DNA of 64,000 bases, from NCBI GenBank assembly GCA_009761415.1, contig QUOL01000016.1, forward strand, positions 496,001-560,000, written 5' to 3'. The position numbers and the translations under genes were made by a program. Source of the DNA: Sarcomyxa edulis (lineage: Eukaryota; Basidiomycota; Agaricomycetes; Agaricales; Mycenaceae). Shown here in pieces: positions 33,812 through 44,280 of the stretch; positions within the stretch are counted from its first letter, which is position 1; every line of letters begins with the position of its first letter. A model generated the notes under the pieces. The model was not told the origin of the DNA, did not search any database, and saw only the letters and a list, made by a program, of their open reading frames with translations.

Positions 33812-34343
33812 CTAGGCCCTAGTACGGACCCACGTAGACCACAAGCTCTCCGACCGTTTTTGGTTTCGCGCACTGAGCTCGACGTATTCAGAGAATGCTT
33901 TTGGTGGGAGTTCGAGCAGTCCTTGACTTTCGGAAGGACTGGAAGCACAAGAAAAATCGGAAGGAAAGATGGCAAGAATGTCTGATGATGAGATGCGTGC
34001 GTTTGGAACGTCGGCAGCGAGGAAAACGCGGTCGCCGAAGGGCATATATGTGTACACATCGAACCAGCGATCGCGGCGGTTGTGCGAACGTGTAGCTTGG
34101 GATCATCAATTGGTCAGACTGACATCTCAGCAATAGAAATGAAATTGGACCAATGCATACCTTGAACGATCATAACTTGACGTTGAACCATAGCGACTGC
34201 CAACGTGCCGTTCTTCATCATGATTAAGGATGGAAAATATGACGGTTGTATATGACGAGAATGAAGTAGCAGAAAGAGAATATACAAACTGAAACGAGAT
34301 AGTACTGAACGTCGCAGGCGAACTGGAAAGCAATAGAGGCCAT
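33812..34343 (-). CDS. Small hypothetical protein, three exons
   Basis: I do not recognise it. The ATG at 34343 starts MASIAFQFACDVQYYLVS. A GT-AG intron of about 60 nt leads to NGTLAVAMVQRQVMIVQ, and a second intron (about 34170-34105) leads to ATRSHNRRDRWFDVYTYMP. The chain continues to KRSESLWSTWVRTRA and a stop at 33812. Both introns keep the frame, and the joined protein of about 125 residues reads like one fold. A further 3' exon is possible. Confidence 0.45.
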
Positions 34344-34953
34344 AGTCGATGTTTTATAGACACTGGTTGTTATTGTCTACCGAATCCCTTCTCCTTGTGC
34401 GTACAATGATAAGGAGAAGCGTCAATGTAGAAAAGACAATAAGCCATCCTCACAAAGCCACTTGCACTTCGAAGAAGGTCCCACGTTACGTCCAAATAGG
34501 GAAGTCCCTTTCAGAATTCCTAATGTGGACGTCAACGACATTGACAAGAACAACGTCGACGCTCTCTGAAATGGAGACCTCTCGGTCCTGGGACATTGTA
34601 TCCCACTTGAGGCTTGCTGCGCCCACCTCTTATAAAGTGGACGTTGTGGACGTCCAGTGGAAATTGCAGAACAAGGTGCATTATTCACGTACATGCGATA
34701 TCTTTGCAATAACTAGAGGCTGCCGAATCGTGGTGTTGTTCATTTGCGGCATTTCGATGGGTCCGTTCAGAAGAACAATAAGAGACATCGATTTTTACCA
34801 GGACGTGGGCTGAACGGTCGGTCTTCTTCGGTCCTCCGGGCATATGCAACACGGGAGCAGCCGAGATGGGTGTAAAAAGTCCAGGGTACTAATATGCACG
34901 GCACGGGTCAGGAAATCGAGAAACGAAGTACTCGAGATTGTGATCAGGAGACC
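34344..34953. other. Intergenic region
   Basis: No convincing exon. Several GTGGACGT/ACGTCC motifs lie between 34520 and 34660, in no regular array. Confidence 0.3.
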
Positions 34954-36848
34954 CTAAGTGCGGCCCCTCTTCCGCCTCCGCTCCCCATCATCAACATCCA
35001 TGGCGTCAACGGCTTTCACCTTTTCTTTTTTATCTTTTCCTTGCCCAACTACACGCTGCACTACTGTTTCCCACATCACATCATTCACACCTTTGGCTTT
35101 CCCAAGCTGTTCCCTGAGTCGTATGACTTCGGCCTCCAGCTCTGTTACTTTCGATTGGAGCGACACCCCATCCATAGTTTTGGACGTTGCTGCTGATGGT
35201 TGGACGAAGAACGCATGGTCCCGAATGAATTCTTCGTTATCGTATGCCGTCGTCTCATCGAATTCCTAGTTGACTGTTAGCAGCGTTTCAAAGATACCGA
35301 CCATATATATACGCACATCGTCTTGTATAGGCAACAATATTGAAACCTCGTGCACGTCTCTGGTCTTGGCATCCCGCATCCTTTGGAACGTCGCTACAGG
35401 CTTCACAGGTATGACGTCTCTAGCATCATTTGCACTCCCCAGACTCAGATTGAGGCTGATATGTCCAATTAGATCCGGTGGTTTGAGCATTGTCGCCAAG
35501 TGGGTTATAACGTAGCCCTTGTGAGTAGAAATGGTTCGGAGGAGCTGGTGTGAAGGGATATCATATACGTGAATTAGACCAGTCGATGTTCCGACTAAGA
35601 GCAAAGTCGACGTTAAGGATATGGTAATTGATGAGATTGGATCGCTGATGGTCGGGAAAGACAGAAAATGTGAGTAGGATAGCGAGGGAAATCCTTGTAA
35701 GGTAGCATACCTGACAGATATCAATCTTTTCTTTCTGACCTGGGGATCTTCGTCTCCTACACGGATTATATCGCTGACTCCGGCACCCCCGACTGCTTCT
35801 GTGATCTGGCCACCAGATTTGTTGTCGCGCTGACGGAAGAGGTTCATTTGGTGTATGGATCCGTCAGAGGATGCAGCGAAGAACATGCGTTCGGTGATGT
35901 CCCAAGCAAGACATGCGATGGGCTGGGGAAAGTGGAACGTGGTGAGCATCGTTTTTGAAGAGAGGTCCCACAGCTGTTTCACGTAGATAGCCGAATTAGC
36001 AAATGCAAGACGTATGGTGAACTGACGACGGACCTTGACGGAATGGTCCACAGACGATGTTAGGACTCTGCAAGTCGGAAAAGAGCCTACACCGCATATG
36101 ATGTCTGTCACTGGTAAAGTGTGATCAGACAGTGTACAATATGGAAGTGGAAGGTCATTTTGAAGATCGTCGTCCAACAATCTGATCAAGAACAAAAGAT
36201 AGAATCAGAATGATTGAACAGTTAACTATGGAGCGCGGCCAAATTGACCTAGACACGGACCAGACGCTCACGCCAGAATCCTCACTACCTGAAAGGAGAG
36301 CGGCGCCGTCGTGAGTGAATCGGAGTACAGTTACTTGTCGATAATGGGCGTCCCAGGAATTGTATAGAATGCCTGAGGCGATCTACTGCCGGTTCGAAGT
36401 CAATCTTTTTGAAAACATAGACGAGTCACCATTGTTACTTGCCTCCCAAAGATATATCCGACCTTGTGCTGTTCCTCCAGCGCAAAAGTCCCCTCTTCTA
36501 TCGACTGTTATACAAGACAGCTTTTCCGGTAAAACTATTTTCAATGCGATTTGGTCCTATGCCGATTGTGAATGATCGAAGTCGACTTCCAAACTATAGC
36601 AACGAACTCTTGCTTACTTTTTGAAAGTTATAGACATTTAGAATAGATTTGTCCGGCTGCGAAGCCAACATGAAACCCCCTCGTGCATTCTTAGATTCCA
36701 CGAAAGAAGTACAATGCGGTCCGGCACTAGTTTGCTTGAACGAGGCGAGTGAAGAGCCAGTTTGGAGGTCATGCAAGGATAGTGTACCAGGGCCCGTACT
36801 AGAGGATGCAGGAGCAGTTGAACAGAATATTGTTTCGTGGAAATGCAT
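34954..36848 (-). CDS. IPI3: IPI3/WDR18-like WD40 protein of the Rix1 complex
   Basis: The ATG at 36848 starts MHFHETIFCSTAPASS. About six exons encode WD40 repeats: GTLSLHDLQTGSSLASF, CAGGTAQGRIYLWEASNGD, VTVLRFTHDGAALLSGSEDS, LTSSVDHSVKLWDLSSK, ACLAWDITERMFFAASSDGS and LLLVGTSTGLIHVYDIPSH. A C-terminal coiled coil (LQSKVTELEAEVIRLREQL) and a basic tail ending GERRRKRGRT follow. IPI3 works with Rix1 and Ipi1 in pre-60S maturation and rRNA spacer processing in the nucleus, and has a link to replication licensing. The repeat order and coiled-coil tail fit well. Confidence 0.85.
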
Positions 36849-37191
36849 CGTAGGGTGGTCGTGTTGCCAAAGAGAGGAGGAGACTCAGACTGGGCAAATC
36901 TGAAAAATTGCGGCACGTGCCAACCGAATCAGGAAGGAACTGTGACGACTGGGACCTACGACCGCCCACAAGTCACCCAACAAGTAAATATGCCTGATAT
37001 AAGATAGTATATGATACTACTTGTTATCTGGATATAAGATATTCATCACAAAGATATGAGAGAGGACCTATAGCTATATGTACCGTACATGGCCCGCGTA
37101 TGCACCAAGTATGCACACAAAAGTGGGACTACTTACGTTTGGACCTCGTCTACGATTTCCCTATAATTACGTCGAATTTCCCGGATAATAT
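36849..37191. other. Intergenic region
   Basis: It holds the IPI3 5' side and the 3' side of the lyase gene. I see no exon. Confidence 0.35.
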
Positions 37192-38130
37192 TTAGATATT
37201 CTCTGTAATAGCAACTGAAAAGTCGGAAAAGAATGAATCTTGATCTTGAGGCGAAGCGTAGGTTTCATTTGACCCTCCGAAGAAAGTCTGCATCTGTATA
37301 CCTCGAATCCTCCCGTCGTCTACTTCTCTATATATGAGCCCAGTGACATTCACGACACTCTTCCCCGCCACAAATAATTCCAGCTCTCCGTTAGACTTCC
37401 CAGCGTCATTCAGCTTCACCCGTTGGCTTATCGTGGTCCGCTGTCCGGGAATGAACTTGAATGAACCACGGCCAACGGACGCTCCGTAAACATCATTGCA
37501 GATCGATTTGGGGGGTGCAGTGCACAAGTTCTGAGTATTGGCTTTGGACTGGGGGAGATATGTATATAGCTCGCCGGCTCCATCTGTGCGCCACATAAGA
37601 CGAGCAGAGAAGCAATCCATAGACCGTCGCCCTCCGGAACAGCTTAGTGCAACTGTATCATTGTCTCCACCGTATAATCCGGGTAACTTTCCTCCCAAAT
37701 TGAACTGGAATCCCTCTGGGAAGTATACTGAGTAGCCAAACGTCGCTTCTTTGGCAGTACTGAGATCAACTGAGCTCGGTCCAGGGGCATAGAAAGAGAG
37801 CCCACCCATGGGTTGGTGCGTGTACGTGTATGAACCTTTTGGATAGATGGCTCGCATCGACATTCCACCGTCTGGTGCAGCCATGTACGTATGCGACAAG
37901 GCGGTGATTAAGTTCGTGAGACGGAAAGTGTCGTCGGAAAGTGGGAGGGGTGATTTCAATGAAGAAGACGTAGTCCAAGAGCTGATGATATTTGGCAAGG
38001 GAAATAATTGTGATTGCAACTCTACAGTGTTGTTCAAAGAAGATCTAGAGTCCCTTTCATGCAGAGGATGAGCGAGTGTATCAGAGAGTATAGCACCGAA
38101 GAAGATCAGAAACGAGTCCAAGAGCATCAT
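37192..38130 (-). CDS. Secreted polysaccharide lyase, PL14-type
   Basis: I chose the ATG at 38130 because it begins a signal peptide (MMLLDSFLIFFGAILSDTLA); an upstream in-frame ATG at 38175 would add a polar lead. The mature part has the blocks of fungal PL14-like enzymes: AAPDGGMSMRAIYPKGSYTY, GGLSFYAPGPSSVDLSTAKE, FGYSVYFPEGFQFNLGGKLP, then GLYGG and a C-terminal FFGGSNETYASPQDQDSFFS. Related enzymes cleave uronic-acid polymers such as glucuronan or alginate by beta-elimination. Several N-x-S/T sites fit secretion. The gene has no intron, unlike its neighbours. Confidence 0.75.
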   Translation of the reverse strand: MMLLDSFLIFFGAILSDTLAHPLHERDSRSSLNNTVELQSQLFPLPNIISSWTTSSSLKSPLPLSDDTFRLTNLITALSHTYMAAPDGGMSMRAIYPKGSYTYTHQPMGGLSFYAPGPSSVDLSTAKEATFGYSVYFPEGFQFNLGGKLPGLYGGDNDTVALSCSGGRRSMDCFSARLMWRTDGAGELYTYLPQSKANTQNLCTAPPKSICNDVYGASVGRGSFKFIPGQRTTISQRVKLNDAGKSNGELELFVAGKSVVNVTGLIYREVDDGRIRGIQMQTFFGGSNETYASPQDQDSFFSDFSVAITENI

Positions 38131-39255
38131 ACTGTATTTGACCAGCTCCTTGGATAGGTGTCGTTGAGGACTCAAATATCAAATCGGACCTACAAGCTCA
38201 TGCATGAGTAGATGAAAAGAGCTATCATGGAAGGAAGACAATGCTCACCTGCCGAAATCGAATGAAAAAAAAGAGTCGAATTCCGTCGAAACCACCAGTG
38301 GTCTTGTCGAATCTGGCGCATAACTCCAAGACTATTTAAGAACGACAGAGACATCGTGTGTCCGGGTTCTGGAGATACTTCTCCATATATTAGCAATATG
38401 TGCGGAGGCTGTGCTGGCAGCAAGCTGGCAGACAGTCGCATCTGGTACTCACAAATCCGATACAATTGTTACAGGGATCACCCTTGAGTCCAGCGCGTCT
38501 CCAAAAACGTCCTGATGTCTGTCTGTCACCAGTTGCTTCGCGTCGGCGTAACTTATGGAGATCATTGCGGCGCTTGTTGTTCGACCACTGCCACCGGAAG
38601 CGCTAAACGGAGTTTAGTCACTGAACAACACGGTTTTGTTTCCAGTGCTTTGTATTGATATTGGCCACCAGTGTAGCAACGCTCAACGGGGGGATAGCGG
38701 ATATGCATCTGAGTTCGACATGTACTGCTCACTTTCAAATGACCTTTCGATTAATATTAGCGTCGAAATGAGCAGTAGCCATGTGACGGAAAAAAAGAAA
38801 ATCGGGACTCACATCGAAGCCTAAGAGAGGTGAGTGTGATTTTTCCCCCGCTAGAGAAACATCAGCCCGATTGAAGATCGTGAAGTGAGCATGGCCAGCT
38901 GCAGCATTTTGGCAGCATTTTCTGTCTGAGTTCTGGAATGAGCGTCTAGAATCCGAGCTAACGAACTACTTACAAGGAGATAGCGGAAACACTACCACAG
39001 TGCAGGAAATACGGGCGAGATATATTTGACGACGTCAAAGAAGTCCTTGAGCCCCGCATGCATAGCTCTTCGATGCAGATGCACAATTGACATCCGAGTC
39101 GTACTGGTGAAGACGGATGAAGCACTTCTTTAAAGTTCTTTTAACTTTTTCTCTCAATTTCTTGTTGAATCTTGGTTGAATCTTGTTTGAATCGACGTGA
39201 CGAGGACGCGACCGTCACGTGTGACCCCAACTTGTCTCGAACGTCGTCGGGCACG
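38131..39255. promoter_or_regulatory. Divergent intergenic region, lyase / condensin
   Basis: About 1.1 kb between two outward-facing start codons. No exon is convincing in any frame. Regulatory sites of the lyase, likely carbon-controlled, should be here, but I cannot point to a specific motif. Confidence 0.4.
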
Positions 39256-42216
39256 ATGAGCTCTACGCGTCGATCTCGAAACGCACAACAGGTGCCCACC
39301 GATTCTGAATCTGAACACGATACAGAGCCAGACACTCCAAAGCCCCAAAGGTCTCATCTCAAGAAACGTCTCAGCGAAGCCTACATTCCCGATAACGATG
39401 GCAGTTTCGACGATGGACGTCAACTGCAGACTCGCAAGTCTGTCAATATCAACGACGATGCTGCCGAGAAACGGAGGCGGAGAAAGAGTACAAAGATACA
39501 TGTCATCGAGAACGCCCTTGCTGGACCTTCAACGGATTCCAACGATGCAGCAGAGTCCTCAAAAACGGCGGCGGCGAGACAGAAACAGCTGACCTCTGTC
39601 ATTGATCCTCCAGAGATCAACGTTCCCTTAGACGTCATGAACTCCAACTTTGAGGAATGGATGAAGATGGCTACGGACAACGTGAGTTAGATCCACATCA
39701 TCGCGCCGACCTGTTTTTGATATCTTGACAGAAAATCAATGCCGCCAACACTTGGAATTTTGCACTCATTGATTATTTTCACGACATGTCGCTCTTGCGG
39801 AATGACGACGGTGATTCTATCAATTTTCAACGCGCGTCGTGCACTTTAGATGGATGTGTCAAAATCTGGACAAGTCGCGTCGATAGTGTCGGTACCGAGA
39901 CCGGAAAACTTCTCAGCAATCTCGCTGGAGGCAACGACGAGGACGGTGATGATGAGGAGCCTAATTCCGATAATCCAGACGGACAAGGTGAGCAGCAGAA
40001 GAAGAAGAAATCTCACAGGGCGGGGGCTACTCTCGCTAAGGATGCTGCACAACTCCGAAGCAAGAAACTCGATCTCGAATTCAGCGTTGATCCGCTGTTC
40101 AAGAAAACATGTGCAGATTTTGATGAGGGTGGTGCACAGGGCTTGTTGATGAACCACTTAAGTTTAGGAGTCGGGAGCGATGGAGGGTTGAGAGTCGTCT
40201 TTGACGCCAGTGATTCGATGGGTAAAGTCGAAGATGAAGAAGAAATTGAAGAGCCTGAAGACGATGTCGATTTGAGTCACTTGAGAAGTAAGATCGTGTC
40301 CCTCATGCTTGCACTCGACTAATTGACTCGTACACAGGTGAATTCTTGCCGAACCTTGGAGTGTTGGACGACAAGGAGATTTCGCATTCCCTCGCAGAAT
40401 TCTCGTTCTCGAAAGATACCTTTGTCTTCGACGATACCACATTCTTCCAGGATAATACCCGCACGGGTCACGACGATGACGATGACGATGACGATGGTGG
40501 GGGACACCAAGGAGATGGCGGCGGGGACCATATGGATGTCGATAACAACGGGGCACCCGTTGAAGACTTTTTCGTCGGTGACCAAGCCGTAAATGACGAT
40601 TATGGAGAGGATATGGGCCTGGGAGGCGGAGAGGGTGACTATGGAGGTGGTGATGACCAGTCCAATTCCAACGGATCAGTTGGTGCTGACGCTAATCATG
40701 ATGCTGGTGCTAGAGGTGGCCATCCAGGCGCATTCGTACCTTTCGATCCTCGACGTGTGCCCAACGAACGCGACTTTGTCATGGCTATGACTGACGACGC
40801 CGGTGGAATGATGGACTACTTTGACCAGAATTTCCTCAAGAACTGGGCGGGACCTGAACATTGGAAGTTGCGGAAGGTTATCAGAAGACGTGCGTTTTGG
40901 AATCATGTGTTCTTCAATCTGTCGCAGGTTTCACTAATTCTTGCGCGTTATGATCTTACATAGCGGATGCCGATACGACAGGAGCGAGCAAAACTGGTAC
41001 AAAGCCCCGGCGAGAGAAGAAGGAAGCGTTCAAGATTGACTTCCTTACCCCTCCTGACCCAACTAAGACCCTGAAACAAATCGGAAGTGAATTGTTCGCA
41101 GGCGTTACGAGGGGAGCTGGAATCAACTTGCCGGGGACGGGCCCTGGCGCTAAGAAGAGCAGGAAAAGAAAAGGAGCGGAGGATGAGAAACGAGACGACC
41201 ATAAATTGCCCGATGATATGCATTTCAGCAGCCGGCAGCTTGTGACATTATTCTTGAAGCCCAAATTCTCGGTGAGCTTGAAAGTCACTTTTTCCTACTA
41301 TGTTACTTATCATTCGAACAGCTAAAGATGCGTGGCCAGAAGGTGCGGTACAACGAGAATGGCGATGGAGAGGTCGATGAGAACTTTTGGGCTCAGGCTG
41401 CTGCTGACCAGGCTGCAGGACGCGTCGACGACGACGGTGATGAAAGTACGTTTGAGCAAGGATCAGTCATGTCCATCGGTATATTGATTATACATCATTC
41501 CCAGCTGCGAACGGCGGTGCTATTCCTTTCAACACGCAGTTCTTCCATGACGATTATGATGATGGACCCGGTGGGTTCGATGACCCATATGATGGTCAAG
41601 GAGGAGGCGGACCGGAAATCGATGCGGGCGAGCAGGATCTACTGGCTCTGACCCAAGGACAGACGAGGAGGGTCAAACCCGAGGCCGTCAATTATGCGAA
41701 GAGGGCGAAGAGAGTCGATGTGAGGAAGTTGAAAGAGAACATATGGAAGGGGTTGGATATCATTGTTGCTCAAGGGAACGAGGTTGATCGAGAAAAAGAG
41801 GACGCAAATATGGTACGTCTTTCACTTCAATGTCATGTGTTTCTTTGTTCTGATTTATGGTATCTGGCGATATAGGACGTCGACGTCGACGCCAACGCGA
41901 CTGATCCCACTGAAGCGCGGGTGTTCAGCTCTGTCATATCAGGCTTACAAAAATCGTACCCACGGGAGAAGATGGAGGAGATCAGCACGAGTTTCTGTTT
42001 CATATGTCTATTGCATCTCGCCAACGAACAAGGACTCAAATTGGAGTCGGAGGGTATACAATCACTCCAGGACGACGTTGGAGAGGATCAGAAGGTCGGG
42101 AATATCTGGGATTTGAAGGTTCGTTCCCTTCCAATTGCCCATCTGAACATTCAATGACAAATGTTCGTCTATTCCTTCAGGTGTACAGAGACCCCAATGC
42201 ATCACAAGCAGCATAA
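39256..42216 (+). CDS. BRN1: Condensin subunit BRN1/CAP-H (Barren)
   Basis: The ATG at 39256 starts MSSTRRSRNAQQVPTDSE; an in-frame ATG at 39172 is less likely. Nine or so exons follow. N-terminal conserved blocks are NINDDAAEKRRRRKSTKIHV, NFEEWMKMATDNKINAANTW and NFALIDYFHDMS. Then come GCVKIWTSRVDSVGTETGKL and DLEFSVDPLFKKTCADFDEG. The middle is acidic and Gly-rich (DDDDDDDDGGGHQGDGGG). C-terminal blocks include FLTPPDPTKTLKQI, LPDDMHFSSRQLVTLFLKPK, RVDVRKLKENIWKGLD and VFSSVISGLQKSYPREKMEE. BRN1 is the kleisin that closes the Smc2-Smc4 ring during mitotic chromosome condensation. No breaks were seen. Confidence 0.93.
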
Positions 42217-42917
42217 GAAATGCATCAGGGCACGGTACTTGACTATTTATTCTGTTTCTTTCGTCCCTTACTGTTCATGATTTCATCTTTTCGTCGTGGT
42301 ATTGTTTTGCCCATGATACATAAATATTATTATAGCTATAGCGCCACATCATGTTGTTGTATATGTCCATCTTGAGTCGTGAAACATCGACGCGGTTTCT
42401 GATCGGATCATGGAATGAATCCTTAGCTAGAGGTGAAGAATCAGAGAACTTGAAGGAACAGTGCAACCAAGTACGCGTAGCTTCGGTCGCGTACGTGTCG
42501 CGTACGTGTGGCGTACATGTGGCGTACATGTCGAGTCCGTCGCGTTCGTAACTCAGAGTCACGACACCTTCGAATTTCAGTTAGCAATTGTGTCGTCGTT
42601 TGGTCTGTATACTTCTGTCACTCAATTTATCACGAACAGTCTCTGTTCACGGTTTCGTCGAGATGTCTGTCCTATTTCGCAAGTAAGGGTGGACCTTTTC
42701 GTCAAATTCATCCTTCCACTTGTTTGTCACCCTTGAGATAATGTCGACTCAGTACTGGACCATTTTTTTTGACACGGGAGCTTCATCTCATAGAGATGCT
42801 TCCGAGCTATGAACTCACAAATCATTACAATCCTTTTTAGACAACATATTGGCTGGTTATTGATTAATACAGGCCGAAACCGATTTGACCTTGCTCCCTC
42901 CATTGACCGAGGACCGT
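42217..42917. other. Convergent intergenic region
   Basis: It lies between the 3' ends of BRN1 and SEC53 and contains the 11-bp tandem repeat at 42486-42540. No exon was found. Confidence 0.45.
42486..42540. repeat. Short 11-bp tandem repeat
   Basis: Five units stand head to tail: GTCGCGTACGT twice, GTGGCGTACAT twice, then GTCGAGTCCGT. The pairs suggest stepwise duplication. The region is between two convergent genes. Confidence 0.85.
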
Positions 42918-44046
42918 TCATCGCAAGAACAGCTCGGTGACTAGGCGTGCAGTATCCGATGGATTGGTGACTGAGTGTCCGATGGTACGAGGGTCACTGA
43001 AGATCTCGTAGTCATTTCCGCCCTGAGCAAATGCATCTGAGTCCAGGCTCGCGACGAGAGGCTAGGCTACAGACGCACCTTGTGTGTTTTATCGCCAAAG
43101 AAATGAATTTCCTCGAATTTCTCGTCCTCGACAAGCTTGAGAGCATACGTCTTATCCCATCCATTGGGAAATATATCGAAGGATATCTGGCCACCGATCG
43201 AGAATGTCAAGCCGTAGTCAGAGAATTTCTCTCGTAAGACTTCGACGAAGGCAGCTCGGAGACCGTGGATCTAGCATAGAATGATTAACTTTGCGAAGCT
43301 GCGATGACGTGTAGATGATCAGTGAGTACTTTGTCATAGGCCTCAAATTGGTTGCGTTCTTCGATTCTATAGTATACTGATGAGAACTGAAGATCCTGGA
43401 TGGCCAATGGAAACAAACGCACGTCGCGTTACGGCCAATGGGGCTCACATTGATCATACCGTTACGGAATTCGACGAATGTCCCCCTGCGATTCGAGGTT
43501 GATCCAACATCAGATTCACTGGACGGCGGGAGACCTATATAGACTAGATTCACCGTTTGATTGGGATGTCCATATCGGCGATGTAATGCAGAATGAAGTT
43601 GACCATTTTCTTGTATCTCTCTTCGCCGACGTATTTGATGAATGACTGTGACTCAAGAGGTTTTCCTAGCTTGTACGCAGTCAAGCCATTCTCTGCAAAT
43701 GCGTAATCAAAGTCATCGATGGCTGGGGGGAGAACAAGCCGCGTTAATTGGCTGATGACGCGAGATGCATAGAATATGCACACCGTTGCTCCCGGGGACT
43801 GCCAACTGTTCCTTTATTTTTCCAAGATCTGAACCCCCAACGAAGCCAATGACTGCTTTCTTTCGTAGAGCGCGCAAAACGAGGTTCATGTCCGAAGTTA
43901 TTGACTGCAGACGTGTATATATTGAATGAATAGTATTCAGAAGTAGAGAAATTAGGACATACTTGTCGTGGAAGACTCAAAGTGTTGTCGACATCAAATA
44001 AGACGAGTTGCTTGAGAGGTCTGTCTGCAAAAGCTGAGGAAACCAT
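42918..44046 (-). CDS. SEC53: Phosphomannomutase
   Basis: The ATG at 44046 starts [20 protein letters not shown]. The HAD nucleophile motif reads DVDNTLS; the more usual form in this family is DVDGTLT. Later exons carry [96 protein letters not shown] and [17 protein letters not shown]. The enzyme converts mannose-6-phosphate to mannose-1-phosphate in the cytosol for GDP-mannose, needed for N-glycans, GPI anchors and wall mannan. The catalytic Asp pair and GGND metal loop are present. Confidence 0.93.
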
Positions 44047-44280
44047 TCGGATTGTCGTTCGTTGTACAGTGACTCTTTGAAGAGATCGTTTCAAGTTGCA
44101 AAGAACACGTTTCAGCATATGAGTCTCGGCAATCTCCGCTCGGCTAGATGAGATTTCTCTTGTTTGACAGTGACTTGCTCTGACTCTTCCGGGTGCTATC
44201 TTCTCGGGAGCGTCTTTTGTATATAATCTACCTCGACGATACATCCTTTTCATCATATAACACCACCCAGACGAACGATA
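44047..44280. promoter_or_regulatory. Divergent promoter of SEC53 and VMS1
   Basis: Only 234 bp separate the two start codons. A TATATAATC sequence lies near 44220, about 60 bp before the VMS1 ATG. Confidence 0.5.

Noticed and set aside
40164..40585. His/Arg-rich frames on the minus strand
   Set aside because: They mirror the Asp-rich linker of the condensin BRN1 gene.
42486..42540. CRISPR-like array
   Set aside because: Units are 11 bp, have no spacers, and the genome is eukaryotic.
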